64,000 nt of DNA from Anaerotignum propionicum DSM 1682 (GCF_001561955.1 NZ_CP014223.1:2294001-2358000); one strand, 5' to 3'; positions 36,787-45,894 are shown, counted from the first letter of the stretch. The notes: generated by a model from the letters alone, not told the origin. Numbers and translations are program-made.

Positions 36787-37794
36787 CTAAGTCAAAATCT
36801 TTAATATCGTTAAATTGAAAACCTCCATCAAATCAATTTCCTCCTTGGTTGCAGTAATCATCACCTTAGGCCTTAGGTAATGTTTCGTATTTTGCTGAAC
36901 CACGATTGCCTCTTGCCCATTGGAGAGCTCAACAGAAATTCCCGTAGGGTACGGTGATACATATTCCAAAATCTTTTTTACACAATCGATATCAAACATG
37001 ATATAACAATTTGACATCAAATATTCAAGGGCATCCGCCGGATTCATCGCCCTTCTATAAACACGATTGGACACCAGCGCATCATATACATCGCACACAT
37101 GGATAATCTTCGCATAGATATGAATATTCTTATCTGATAGTTGGCGAGGATATCCGCTTCCATCTTCATTTTCATGATGAGATAGCACTGCGTTTTTTAC
37201 CAAACCAGAAATCATGCAATTTTCTTTCAGCATATTATAGCCTTCTTCAGAATGACAACGCATAATATTCATTTCTTCCTCTGTCAGCTTGCCCTTTTTA
37301 TTCAAAATATCCAGACTGATAGATACCTTTCCAATATCGTGAAACAGTGCCGCTTCGGAAAGGTGTTTCAATTGTGAATAATTTAAGCCCATGCCTATGC
37401 CAACGATAACCGATAGGACTGACACATTAATACAATGAATGTATGTATAATTGTCAAAGGCAGCAATATTTACCATATCATATGAAACATCTGATTTATC
37501 CAGCAATTCATCCACAATAGAATGAGCCATCAAACGGCATAAATCTAGGTTTAATGATTTCAATGCGGCAACTGTATCTCTTCTGGTTTGCTCAGATAGC
37601 AATTCTTTCACAACAATTCCATTGGAAATGTCATCATATATATATAAGCCCACATATCCAAGTAATTCTAACTTCTTTAAATATGCCTGCTTTAATATGG
37701 TGTTTGCGTTTAAAAGAATGCTTCCGCTGTCATTATATACAGGAATGGCCAATATTGAATTTTCTTTCACTTGTTTTATTGGTAAATATCGCAT
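36787..37794 (-). CDS. HD-GYP domain protein (probable cyclic-di-GMP phosphodiesterase)
   Basis: 335 residues. The N-terminal 100 residues look like the DUF3391-type region; the HD-GYP domain follows with HDIGKVS (about residue 151) and HHENEDGSGYPRQL (the GYP motif). These metal sites hydrolyse cyclic di-GMP. No signal peptide or membrane segment. GGGTGG site upstream. Targets and stimulus unknown. Confidence 0.92.
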   Translation of the reverse strand: MRYLPIKQVKENSILAIPVYNDSGSILLNANTILKQAYLKKLELLGYVGLYIYDDISNGIVVKELLSEQTRRDTVAALKSLNLDLCRLMAHSIVDELLDKSDVSYDMVNIAAFDNYTYIHCINVSVLSVIVGIGMGLNYSQLKHLSEAALFHDIGKVSISLDILNKKGKLTEEEMNIMRCHSEEGYNMLKENCMISGLVKNAVLSHHENEDGSGYPRQLSDKNIHIYAKIIHVCDVYDALVSNRVYRRAMNPADALEYLMSNCYIMFDIDCVKKILEYVSPYPTGISVELSNGQEAIVVQQNTKHYLRPKVMITATKEEIDLMEVFNLTILKILT

Positions 37795-38400
37795 TGATTT
37801 CCACCCATTTACTTTCTCTTCTTAAACTTTTGAATGATAACTATCTTAAATGTTTGTATAAAACATAATTTTTAATATATAAATTATGATAAGATATACT
37901 TTATTATTATATAATAATATAAAAATAAAATACAAACTTGATTTTAATTCAATTTTAATAATATTTTTATCATTGACTGAACAATATTTAAAAATTATCA
38001 CTGCATAGCTGTATACAAAATAATAATTTAATATCCAAATATTTTTCTATTCATTTATATAAGATTACATTTGCAACTATAACTTAGTAAAAAATACATA
38101 TTTTCTAATAAAAAAGACATATTACATAGAATCTATTTTAACAAATATCAACAAAAAATGCAAATTGCATTTTGTCAGACCAAATGTACTTTTGAAATAT
38201 TTTTCTTTTGCATACTACAAATTCCTATTCTCTAAAAAAGCTTGTTAAATGAACGCAGGGTTATGAAGCTTTATATTTTCTACTATTGGCTTTTCCGTTT
38301 TATGTACACCTATTAAAATTTACAAAAAAACATAATCAAGCATTTTTAAAAATATCTTTTTTGCAAATTGAAAGATAGATATTATTTAAAAAAATTTATC
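37795..38400. other. Long AT-rich gap upstream of yjdF
   Basis: About 600 bases of very AT-rich sequence with no ORF, repeat or hairpin I can support. The HD-GYP promoter should be at its left end and the yjdF promoter (TGTTATAAT at 38405-38413) at its right end. Confidence 0.45.
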
Positions 38401-38404
38401 ACTA

Positions 38405-38413
38405 TGTTATAAT
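38405..38413 (+). promoter_or_regulatory. Extended -10 promoter of the yjdF leader
   Basis: TGTTATAAT gives TG-n-TATAAT, a perfect extended -10; the -35 (TTTAAA) is weak. A transcript starting about 38420 would carry the whole yjdF leader. Confidence 0.55.
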
Positions 38414-38419
38414 CATACG

Positions 38420-38532
38420 ACAAAGATAAAAACACAGTTCCGGTTGGTAGTCCGGACGCAGCAAAGCTGTCAGTAACCTGCCTCCTTGGTTGTCCCTTCT
38501 TTGTATGTTTTAAACTTACAGGAGGGAAAGCT
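38420..38532 (+). ncRNA. yjdF-type leader RNA (candidate azaaromatic riboswitch)
   Basis: The leader carries a structured, GC-richer block (GTTCCGGTTGGTAGTCCGGA, then CGCAGCAAAGCTGTC and GTAACCTGCCTCC) inside an AT-rich region, and ends at the yjdF ribosome site AGGAGGG. yjdF genes in Firmicutes are known to be preceded by a conserved RNA that binds azaaromatic compounds and controls translation. Called from position and structure; I could not check the consensus base by base. Confidence 0.65.
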
Positions 38533-38952
38533 ATGATAAAAACCGTATGGAAATTTACTGTATTTTTTGAGGACCCCTTTTGGGTTGGCGTTTATGAGCG
38601 TGAAACCCAAGGAGAGTACCAAGTGTGTAAGATTACCTTTGGCTCAGAGCCAAAGGATTATGAGATTTATGACTTTCTGCTCAAAAAATGGACTTATCTT
38701 CGGTTTTATGCATCTAAGGATGCCCCATGCATTACAGAAAGACCCATGAATCCTAAGCGTATGCAGCGTGAAATTAGACACCAACTGCAAAACACAGGGG
38801 TGGGGACAAAAGCACAACAAGCCCTTAAACAACAACAGGAGCTAGGTAAACAAGATCGAAAGACCCGCTCCCGTAAGGAAAAAGAGGCTGAAAATGAGAG
38901 AAAATTCGAATTGCGCCAGCAAAAGCGTAAGGAGAAACATAAGGGACATTAA
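38533..38952 (+). CDS. yjdF: YjdF-family protein
   Basis: 139 residues: an N-terminal folded part (KFTVFFEDPFWVGVYER; EIYDFLLKKWTYLRFY) and a very basic, Lys/Arg/Glu-rich C-terminal tail. The family is small and of unknown function, linked to handling of azaaromatic or toxic compounds because its leader RNA binds them. Followed by a terminator. Confidence 0.88.
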   Translation: MIKTVWKFTVFFEDPFWVGVYERETQGEYQVCKITFGSEPKDYEIYDFLLKKWTYLRFYASKDAPCITERPMNPKRMQREIRHQLQNTGVGTKAQQALKQQQELGKQDRKTRSRKEKEAENERKFELRQQKRKEKHKGH

Positions 38953-38967
38953 TTTTATCGTCCTAAT

Positions 38968-39001
38968 AAAAAAGCAAGGGTTTTTAGCACTTGCTTTTTT
39001 A
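38968..39001 (+). terminator. Terminator after yjdF
   Basis: AAAAAAGCAAG and CTTGCTTTTTT form an 11-bp stem ending in a T-run, 15 bases past the stop. Confidence 0.85.
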
Positions 39002-39062
39002 TTACCTCTGTATCTAAAAGAGATACAGATAAAGTGCGCCTGCTTCTGTAATTTTTCTATAA

Positions 39063-39109
39063 AAACCTGCTAAGAAAAGTCAATAGTTAATTTGACTTCT
39101 AGCAGGTTT
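39063..39109. repeat. Large hairpin beside the IS110 copy
   Basis: AAACCTGCTAAGAAAAGTC (39063-39081) pairs with GACTTCTAGCAGGTTT (39094-39109) with a small bulge, then CCTTTTTT on the plus strand. It may be a terminator or an end structure of the insertion. Confidence 0.5.
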
Positions 39110-39146
39110 CCTTTTTTATAAACCATCTTTTTTCACACATGACTAA

Positions 39147-39173
39147 AAAGACTGGATTCATTCAGCCAGTCTT
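39147..39173 (-). terminator. Terminator after the IS110 transposase
   Basis: AAGACTGG and CCAGTCTT pair around a short loop, and the minus strand continues into TTTTTAGTC. It is 19 bases beyond the transposase stop. Confidence 0.6.
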
Positions 39174-39191
39174 CTAATACTAGATTTGATT

Positions 39192-40392
39192 TTATTGATA
39201 TACTTCTTTTACTCGTGCATAGTATATCCGCAGAAATTTATTGAGACCTGCAATTTTTGCCAATTTCTTAGCTTTGCCTTCAGATTCTTTTTTCAAAATA
39301 TACCAATAAACAGAGCTGTCTGCTGGTGCACTGTGTGTCTTTAAGACCCTCATCACTTCATATCCGATTTTTCTTAGCGTCGAGGAACCTCGCTTGCTTA
39401 TTTTACGATTCGTTCCTATAAATTGCCCTGATTGGTATGGTGGAGCATCTATTCCTGCAAATGCAATCAAAGCCCTGCTGCTATGAAATCTACGAATATC
39501 ACCAATTTCTGCTATTAATTTTGGTGCTAATACATCTCCAACTCCCCCCATTGACCTTACTACAGAATATTCTGGCAACTGCTTGGCGAGTTCTTTCATC
39601 CGTGTTAAAATAGTCTTCAAGGTAGTATTGACTTGCCTCAATACACCAACTGCCTGCTGAATCATAATCTGAGTTGATTCCATTTCAGCAGGCAATGTAG
39701 GGATACCATCTTGTGCCAGGGAATAAATCTTGACGGCTTTATTATGGTTCTGATGGTATCCTTTTTCTTTTGCCCACGCTAAATAATTATTAATGAAATC
39801 TATCTCTGACAGTTTTGTTATATTATCGAAATGCCAATACATCTCTACAAAATCTGATAATTTGTCTTTACCAGTTGAATCTTGCCATCCCTTCAACAAT
39901 TTTTTTATACCAGGCATTGTATAGTCCAACAAATGTGTCAAGGACTGTACACTCTCTATTCTCATTCTCATATAATGTGAATACTGTCTGCCCAATATTT
40001 TAAGTTCTTGATAAATACCTTCGGACATTTCGTATTTTTTGAGGCGAAACCAGTAATCAATTCCGTAATTTGCTATTGCAATGGAGTCCTGCTTATCTGT
40101 TTTTATTGCCCTAAGTCCTTGACTTCTGTACTGTTTCATTTCAAATGGGTTTATTACAGCTACAAAAATCCCTCGTTCTTGCAGAAAATCAAACACCGGA
40201 AGATGATAGATTCCTGTTGCCTCAATTACAACTTTAACGTCTTCATTAAATCTTAAAAAGCATAGATGACAATTCAGATAATCCTTGCTCTGTATGTTCT
40301 ATTTCAAACGGTGAACAAATCAACTCTCCATATGGTTTTAAAATACAAACCGTACTCTTTCCTTTTGAAATATCAATTCCAACACTAATCAT
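39192..40392 (-). pseudogene. IS110-family transposase, frameshifted
   Basis: The full gene starts at ATG 40392 (MISVGIDISKGKSTVCIL, an RuvC-like DEDD N-terminus with GIDISK) and ends at 39192. The C-terminal part holds the IS110 transposase_20 domain (VVRSMGGVGDVLAPKLIAEI; FAGIDAPPYQSGQFIGTNRK, with the Ser nucleophile region near KISKRGSSTLRK). A one-base excess in a T5 run on the minus strand (40255-40260) breaks the frame: ATG CTT TTT AAG instead of ATG CTT TTA AGA. This copy is probably dead unless the run is a sequencing error. Confidence 0.85.
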
Positions 40393-40667
40393 TGACTCCA
40401 TCCCTCCAAATCAAAAAATATTTGTAGTTGTTACCATCCACACTTATTACAATTCATTTTAGTTCGTTACACGAAAGCTCATTTATGAGTTTCAACCTGC
40501 TTAATCGAATGCTTATAATAAGGGGTGGTTGACGGTTTTTGTGACGGATGTATAAATCCAAAATAGGCCACGCCAGACCAACTACTCCCTTTATTATAAA
40601 GAAATAAGTGCAAATGTTTTAGCACTAATGATGTGTTTAACACTTACACTTTTATGGTACTAAAAAT
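40393..40667 (-). ncRNA. Candidate bridge-RNA region of the IS110 copy
   Basis: About 270 non-coding bases precede the transposase. GC-richer segments (GGTGGTTGACGG, CTGGCGTGGCC on the complementary strand) within AT-rich flanks are compatible with a structured RNA. IS110-group elements are known to encode a bridge RNA in the upstream non-coding end. No fold was computed; treat as a location hypothesis. Confidence 0.3.
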
Positions 40668-40693
40668 AAGCCATGAGAATAGCTCCATGGCTT
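40668..40693 (-). terminator. Terminator of the alr cassette
   Basis: AAGCCATG and CATGGCTT (8 bp) followed on the minus strand by ATTTTTAG, 8 bases after the alr stop. Confidence 0.75.
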
Positions 40694-40700
40694 TTATAAA

Positions 40701-41846
40701 TCAAACATATATTTTTGTCGGACGATAGGTAATGTGGCAATAAACTTCTTCTTCCCCACATTTTAAAAATTCTGCCATTGCAGCAAAATCTATTTCCTTT
40801 TCCCGAGATTGGCCCATCACCACAGCAATATCTCCTGCCTTAACTCCACCAGCTTGGGATATATCTACCACCATTTGATCCATACAGACGCCCCCAATCA
40901 CAGGGCATAGCACATCATTAATCAATACAGAGCCTTTTCCAGACCCCATGCGCAAAATATCGGAATAACCAATGGTCAATACAGCCGCCTTTAAATCTGA
41001 ATCCGCACAAAATGCTCTGCTGTAGCCAATAAAGTCCCCTTTTTTTACATCACTTACTTTTCCAATACGACATTTGATTGTTACAATTGGTTTAAATATC
41101 GTGCCTCTATGGTTGTTAATCTCGGGCAATGCGCCGTAAATCAACGTTCCCACTCTCACCATATCCAACTGCATTTCCGGCATATTTACTGTTCCCGCAG
41201 AATTTAAACAATGCAAAATTCCAAGATAATTATTTTTTGACAACAGTTCATCTGTAATCTTCTTAAATCTTGCAAACTGAAGTTTAGAGTATTCAAGAGA
41301 ATCTTGGTCATTTTCATAGAAAGTTGCAATATGCGTATAGCACCCTGTCACCTGGAATGTTTTGTTATTGCAAATTTTAGTAATTTTCGCAATGGCATTA
41401 TCAAGATTTTCGTCAAAACAGCGGATTCCAATCCTACCCATACCTGTATCAAGTTTGATATGTATTTTCAATTTTTGTTCTTCCTCCTGAAGCACTTCTT
41501 CCAGCTGCAACGCATAATCGAAGGATACTAGGGTTTGGGTGATATTGTATTCTAATAATAAATTGGCATACTCAGGGGGGGTGTAGCTCAAAATTAAAAT
41601 GGGGTTCTCAATTCCTCCTTTTCTGATTTGAATTGCTTCCTCTACATTTGATACCGCAAATTGGATTTCATCGTCTAATGCAGTTAATTCCTTAGCAATT
41701 CTTACATCACCACAATTATACCCATTGGCTTTTAGAACCGCCATTATTTTTACATTTTCGTTTAATAACTCTTTTATTTTATAAAAATTATATTTTAGGT
41801 TCTCTATAGAAATTTCAACCCATGCACGTTTTATTAAGTCCATCAT
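40701..41846 (-). CDS. alr: Alanine racemase-family PLP enzyme
   Basis: 381 residues of the alanine/serine racemase fold. The PLP lysine is in VLKANGYNCG (usual AVVKANAYGHG), KLDTGMGRIG and VGTLIYGALPE are present, and the catalytic Tyr is in GYSRAFCAD. The AGGAGG site is 2 bases from the ATG at 41846 and 5 bases from the next ATG at 41843; the second is better spaced. A hairpin sits in front of the site. Placement after an AGCS symporter and a PLP lyase suggests catabolism rather than cell-wall supply; substrate could be an amino acid other than alanine. Confidence 0.85.
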   Translation of the reverse strand: MMDLIKRAWVEISIENLKYNFYKIKELLNENVKIMAVLKANGYNCGDVRIAKELTALDDEIQFAVSNVEEAIQIRKGGIENPILILSYTPPEYANLLLEYNITQTLVSFDYALQLEEVLQEEEQKLKIHIKLDTGMGRIGIRCFDENLDNAIAKITKICNNKTFQVTGCYTHIATFYENDQDSLEYSKLQFARFKKITDELLSKNNYLGILHCLNSAGTVNMPEMQLDMVRVGTLIYGALPEINNHRGTIFKPIVTIKCRIGKVSDVKKGDFIGYSRAFCADSDLKAAVLTIGYSDILRMGSGKGSVLINDVLCPVIGGVCMDQMVVDISQAGGVKAGDIAVVMGQSREKEIDFAAMAEFLKCGEEEVYCHITYRPTKIYV

Positions 41847-41858
41847 GACCTCCTATGA

Positions 41859-41891
41859 AAAATGCCTTAAGATAACCTCTTAAGGCATTTT
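41859..41891 (-). terminator. Hairpin between agcS and alr
   Basis: A perfect 13-bp stem (AAAATGCCTTAAG and CTTAAGGCATTTT, loop 7) sits 9 bases after the symporter stop. Its end leads straight into TT and the alr AGGAGG site. It would terminate or attenuate most transcripts before alr. Confidence 0.7.
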
Positions 41892-41900
41892 GAAATAATA

Positions 41901-43334
41901 TTATTTTGTTACTTCGTGCTCAATTGTTTCATAAGAAACTCTTTCAGGATTTTTTCCTGCTTTCAGTTCCGGAATAAAACGGTTCCAGAAATCATTGTAT
42001 AATCTGAAAATTTCTTTCCGCTTTGTATAAATGAATGTTAATGTAATAATTACATACATTGCACTTAAAATATCTGTAAAAGCCCAAAGCATGTCTGCCT
42101 TGATATTATAAAAAACAAGAGCAGGGATTAGAAAATACACCATGTAAACAGGAGAAAACTTTTTATTTATCTCAGTATCTCCAAGGGCATAATTTACGGA
42201 CTTAGCACAGCTATAGTACATACCGATAATGGTTGTCCAAGCAAAAACCGAAATGGCACATGCCATGAAGTATCCACCAAATTTTCCATATGCCACCTTA
42301 AATGCCACCGTAGTCAATTGCGCACTAGTAATATCAGGGTAATCAATATAGGAATTGGTTAAAATGATAGATAACGCAGTTACGGAACAAACAACAATCG
42401 TATCTAAGAAAACTTCGCCCCAGCCCCAAGAGGACTGACGAACCGGATGGTCTGTCTGCGCTGATGCATGGGCAACAATGCCATAACCAGTGCCGGCATC
42501 ATTGGAGTAAAGCCCACGGGCAATACCATATCTGATGGCATCTCTAACAGAAGCACCAGCAAAACCGCCAACACCAGCCATTGGTGTGAAAGCGCTTTTA
42601 AAAATTAGCGCTACTCCACCGGGAACGGCATCAAAATTCATAATTAAAATACCAATACCTGATATTATGTAAGCCAATGCCATAAAAGGCACTACTTTTT
42701 CCATAACACTAGAGATTCTCTTTAACCCGCCTGCAATTGTTACAAAGCATGTAAGTCCGATTACCGCAACAGAGATAGTGGGAGGAATTTGAAATGCTTC
42801 ATAAAGAGAGCTGGTTACAGATTCAGTCTGAACCGCATTGGTCCAAGGCCCAAACACAAAAACAAAAACAGCTAAGATGATTGACCCAGTTTTCCATCCA
42901 AGGGCATTCTTCATGACAAATGATCTATCGCAAAGATACTCATCCATGGACTTATCATATTTTACTCTGTATCTTTGACCTAAGATGATTTCACATGCCT
43001 TTGTACTCATACCCAACAAGCCGGACATCCACATCCAAAAAATCGCACCGGGGCCACCCATAGTAATGGCAGTGGCTACACCACCGATATTACCAACACC
43101 AATAGTATTGGCCATAGCGGTACAAGCAGCTGCAAATCCAGAGACTGTTCCTTCTCCTTCACCACCTTTAAACATTTTTCCGAATGTGTTTTTAAAATGA
43201 AACCTTATTTTTGTTATGTAAGCAAATCTAAATTTAATTGTTAAATAAATTCCTGTTCCTACCAATGCGACAGTCATGGGTGTTCCCCATAGAAAATCTG
43301 AAATTGCCCATAAAACTTCCAAGATTCTTTCCAT
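41901..43334 (-). CDS. agcS: AGCS-family alanine/glycine:cation symporter
   Basis: 477 residues, about 11 membrane segments. The signature block is TAMANTIGVGNIGGVATAITMGGPGAIFWMW (key part GVGNIGGVATAI). DAIRYGIARGLYSNDAGTG and SSWGWGEVFLDTIVVC are other family markers. It couples Na+ or H+ to uptake of Ala, Gly or related amino acids. RBS GGAGGGG; 41 bases after the PLP lyase. Supplies substrate to its neighbours. Confidence 0.93.
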   Translation of the reverse strand: MERILEVLWAISDFLWGTPMTVALVGTGIYLTIKFRFAYITKIRFHFKNTFGKMFKGGEGEGTVSGFAAACTAMANTIGVGNIGGVATAITMGGPGAIFWMWMSGLLGMSTKACEIILGQRYRVKYDKSMDEYLCDRSFVMKNALGWKTGSIILAVFVFVFGPWTNAVQTESVTSSLYEAFQIPPTISVAVIGLTCFVTIAGGLKRISSVMEKVVPFMALAYIISGIGILIMNFDAVPGGVALIFKSAFTPMAGVGGFAGASVRDAIRYGIARGLYSNDAGTGYGIVAHASAQTDHPVRQSSWGWGEVFLDTIVVCSVTALSIILTNSYIDYPDITSAQLTTVAFKVAYGKFGGYFMACAISVFAWTTIIGMYYSCAKSVNYALGDTEINKKFSPVYMVYFLIPALVFYNIKADMLWAFTDILSAMYVIITLTFIYTKRKEIFRLYNDFWNRFIPELKAGKNPERVSYETIEHEVTK

Positions 43335-43375
43335 CTTGTAAAATCCCCTCCGATTTTATAAAACTATATTATGCC

Positions 43376-44566
43376 TTATTGTGCCTTGTTAAATACTTCT
43401 AGAGCTTGGTTTAGATCTTCGATTAAATCCCCCACATCTTCCGCGCCAGTTGAAATTCGAATGAGTCCTTCATGAATACCCATTTTTGTCAACTCCTCCT
43501 CTGTAAACTCATTCCGAAAGGCTGTTGCAGGGTGAGCTAATGTCGTTCTAATTCCACCTAGTGTACCTAAATACTTAATTACTTTCAGTCGGCGAATGAA
43601 TTCATCCACTTTTTCTCTGTTATTCTCTACGGAAAAGCTTATCATGGCACCAAATCCATAGGAAAAAATTTGGCTTGCTAATGCATGCTGAGGATGATTT
43701 TCCAAGCTGGGATGGTAAACGCACTGAATGTGAGGATTCTTGCTTAATGCCTCTGCCACAAGAACCGCATTATCCAATTGTGCTCTCATTCTTAATCCCA
43801 TGGTTTTAATACTTCTTTGTAAAAGCCATGCCGAGTTTGCATCCAAAGAAGCTCCCAGCAATAAGTAACTTTGTTTCAATTTTTTGATTATTTCATTGCT
43901 CGCAGTAATTGATCCACCAGTCACATCACTGTGCCCGCCAAAGAATTTTGTTAAACTGTGAATGACTATGTCTGCACCAAAATCAAGGGGTTTAATTACA
44001 AAAGGTGTAGTAAAGGTGCTATCCACAACTACCGTTGCACCAAAGGAATGGGCGATTTTGCTGATCTTTTCAATGTCAACCACCAGAGTCAGCGGATTTG
44101 CAATAATTTCTGTATAGACTATTTTAGTACTTTCTTTCATGGCATTTTCAAATTCTTTAATATTTGTAAAATCCACTAAAGAAACATGAACGCCAAAGCC
44201 TCTCAAAATCTCAATTAATTCGATTGTTTCACCATAGATGCTTTTATTGAAAACGGCATGGTCTCCACATTTTAACAAGCCCAGCAGGGTTGTGGAAATA
44301 GCTCCCATCCCTGAGGAGCATACTAACGTGCTTTCACCATTTTCCAAATAGGAAATTGCTTCTGCTAATCCATCTCGATTGGGGTTCGCGGTTCTATTGT
44401 AAAAATATTTTCCACCATTATTGGCAAAATCATAATCTCTTGTATCTTTAATGATATATGCCGAGGAAGGATATATCGCCGGCGTTTCAGGATGAAGCGA
44501 CCCCTCTCTATCCTCCGTACCTTTATAAAGGATTTCTGTATTTTCTTTCAACAAGTTATCCACCAC
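43376..44566 (-). CDS. Cys/Met-metabolism PLP lyase (methionine gamma-lyase/cystathionine lyase-like)
   Basis: 396 residues of the Cys/Met PLP family: YFYNRTANPNRDGLAEAI, CSSGMGAISTTLL, VVVDSTFTTPFVIKPL with the stacking region, SLTKFFGGHSDVTGG with the PLP lysine, and GGIRTTLAHPA. It could act on methionine, cysteine conjugates or cystathionine. The annotated GTG at 44566 has a poor site; TTG codons at 44551-44554 follow GGTGG and may be used. First gene of the MerR-controlled cassette. Confidence 0.85.
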   Translation of the reverse strand: MVDNLLKENTEILYKGTEDREGSLHPETPAIYPSSAYIIKDTRDYDFANNGGKYFYNRTANPNRDGLAEAISYLENGESTLVCSSGMGAISTTLLGLLKCGDHAVFNKSIYGETIELIEILRGFGVHVSLVDFTNIKEFENAMKESTKIVYTEIIANPLTLVVDIEKISKIAHSFGATVVVDSTFTTPFVIKPLDFGADIVIHSLTKFFGGHSDVTGGSITASNEIIKKLKQSYLLLGASLDANSAWLLQRSIKTMGLRMRAQLDNAVLVAEALSKNPHIQCVYHPSLENHPQHALASQIFSYGFGAMISFSVENNREKVDEFIRRLKVIKYLGTLGGIRTTLAHPATAFRNEFTEEELTKMGIHEGLIRISTGAEDVGDLIEDLNQALEVFNKAQ

Positions 44567-44589
44567 TTTCTTAAATAATCAGTAATAAA

Positions 44590-44620
44590 ATCGTAATTCT
44601 TATACCTACTATAAGGTCAA
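44590..44620 (-). promoter_or_regulatory. MerR-type promoter with 19-bp spacer and operator dyad
   Basis: On the minus strand TTGACC (44615-44620) and TACGAT (44590-44595) are 19 bases apart, longer than the usual 17. The spacer holds the perfect dyad CTTATA-GTAGG-TATAAG (44599-44615). This is the hallmark of promoters activated by MerR-family proteins; the merR gene ends just upstream. Confidence 0.75.
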
Positions 44621-44633
44621 TTATTACTTATTA

Positions 44634-45431
44634 CTAAAGAAGTATCTGGATTTCATATTGAGCATCAGCATAATCCACTAAGTTATCTTCAAATTCCATA
44701 GCAAGAACCAGCTTGGGTTTTGGTTTGTGTTCGAAATATTTGGTAAGCATATTAATATCCCAATTTTCAGATAATGCTTGTGTTTGGAAACATAAATATT
44801 CTCCTGCGGGTATTACGTCATACAGTGTTCTATCTAAATCCGGCTTTCCTCTAAAATAAACAAAATACTCTCTGGGATAAAATTCTTTCTTAAATAGCGC
44901 ATCCAAATCTATCTTATATCCATATTGCCTTCTAAACTTTGTTTGCGTGTATTCGTTTTTGCTTTTTGCCGCAGCCAACCGTATTTCCATCTGAGCCAGT
45001 TGTTCTTTATAATAGCAAGGAACGCTTAAAATATATCGTTCTTCCTTCTGAATTTTATATAAATTATCTATGTTTTCACCTTTATTCATATAGGTAAAAT
45101 AGTCAATATACCATTCAATATCCTTAATGCGCTCTTCCATTTCTTTTAGTTCCTGTAAGGCATCCTCTCTTTTTTTCCTCAAATAAGGCAGCAATAAATC
45201 CACACTGCCGCTGTGAATAATTTTTCTAATGTCCTCTAGGGGCATCCCAAAGCTTTGAAGATATCTAATACGATCAAGAAAGTGAAATTGTTGATAGTAA
45301 TAATATCGATACCCTGTGTTTTCATCGGTAAATCCTGGAGAAAGCAGACAAATTTTATCATAATAACGTAATGTTTGTGTAGAAATTCCCAATAAGGCAG
45401 CTGTCTCTCCAATTGTATATTTCTTTTTCAA
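44634..45431 (-). CDS. MerR-family regulator with effector domain
   Basis: 265 residues: N-terminal MerR helix-turn-helix (KYTIGETAALLGISTQTLRY and FGMPLEDIRKII), a coiled-coil dimer helix, and a C-terminal part resembling a GyrI-like/effector-binding domain (YILSVPCYYKEQLAQ; LYDVIPAGEYLCFQTQ). Start codon TTG at 45431 behind GAGGTG. Its operator lies in the 67 bases before the lyase gene. The inducer is unknown, likely a small amphipathic or amino-acid-derived molecule. Confidence 0.88.
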   Translation of the reverse strand: MKKKYTIGETAALLGISTQTLRYYDKICLLSPGFTDENTGYRYYYYQQFHFLDRIRYLQSFGMPLEDIRKIIHSGSVDLLLPYLRKKREDALQELKEMEERIKDIEWYIDYFTYMNKGENIDNLYKIQKEERYILSVPCYYKEQLAQMEIRLAAAKSKNEYTQTKFRRQYGYKIDLDALFKKEFYPREYFVYFRGKPDLDRTLYDVIPAGEYLCFQTQALSENWDINMLTKYFEHKPKPKLVLAMEFEDNLVDYADAQYEIQILL

Positions 45432-45783
45432 AATTTCACCTCATAACTTCATATAAATAATAAATTATTATACCCTTTATCAAAAGATAAATCTCAATAT
45501 AACAGCCCAAATAAAAGGCAACTTTTTAGATGAATCAAGGGGATAAGCCTAAAGTCACACCATATACCACATTGGAATTCTGTTCTTAAATATTGCATTC
45601 ATTATAACAGCTCCCCAAACTTGGAAAAAAGCTATTTTTTTCAATGTATTATGCGATTTCGATATAACCCTATATAAGATAAAACATAGATACCACAATT
45701 TTTTATGATATACTGAATGCATAGACCAAGTATGCAGAAATCACACGCAAAAAAATAACCCCCGATTTACGGGGGTTCTAGAC
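45432..45783. other. Intergenic gap between merR and tRNA-Thr
   Basis: AT-rich, with no ORF I can support. It should hold the merR promoter and the end of the tRNA transcript. The stretch CCCCCGATTTACGGGGGTTCT at 45760-45780 region forms a short GC hairpin next to the tRNA, likely its terminator. Confidence 0.45.
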
Positions 45784-45856
45784 AGCTGATAACGGGATTC
45801 GAACCCGTGACCTCCGCCTTACCAAGGCGACGCTCTACCTACTGAGCCATATCAGC
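45784..45856 (-). tRNA. tRNA-Thr (anticodon GGT)
   Basis: 73 bases; acceptor GCTGATA/TATCAGC, D-loop AGTAGGTAG, anticodon loop TTGGTAA (GGT), T-arm GGTTCGAATCC. No CCA encoded. Stands alone between merR and sigH. Confidence 0.93.
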
Positions 45857-45894
45857 ATAGCCACGAAAAATATTTCGTCAGCCTGTATATATTA

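Larger units (their letters stand above)
39110..40660 (-). mobile_element. IS110-family insertion sequence (approximate extent)
   Basis: A single transposase gene with non-coding flanks. The right (upstream) flank, about 40393-40660, is long and non-coding, as in IS110 elements that encode a bridge RNA before the transposase. IS110 elements have no terminal inverted repeats, so exact ends cannot be set from one copy. It lies between yjdF and the alr cassette. Confidence 0.55.

Noticed and set aside
38430-38510. Signal recognition particle RNA or cyclic-di-GMP riboswitch
   Set aside because: The GGAAGG/AGCAG core of SRP RNA and the GEMM core are absent; the downstream yjdF gene fits the yjdF leader RNA better.
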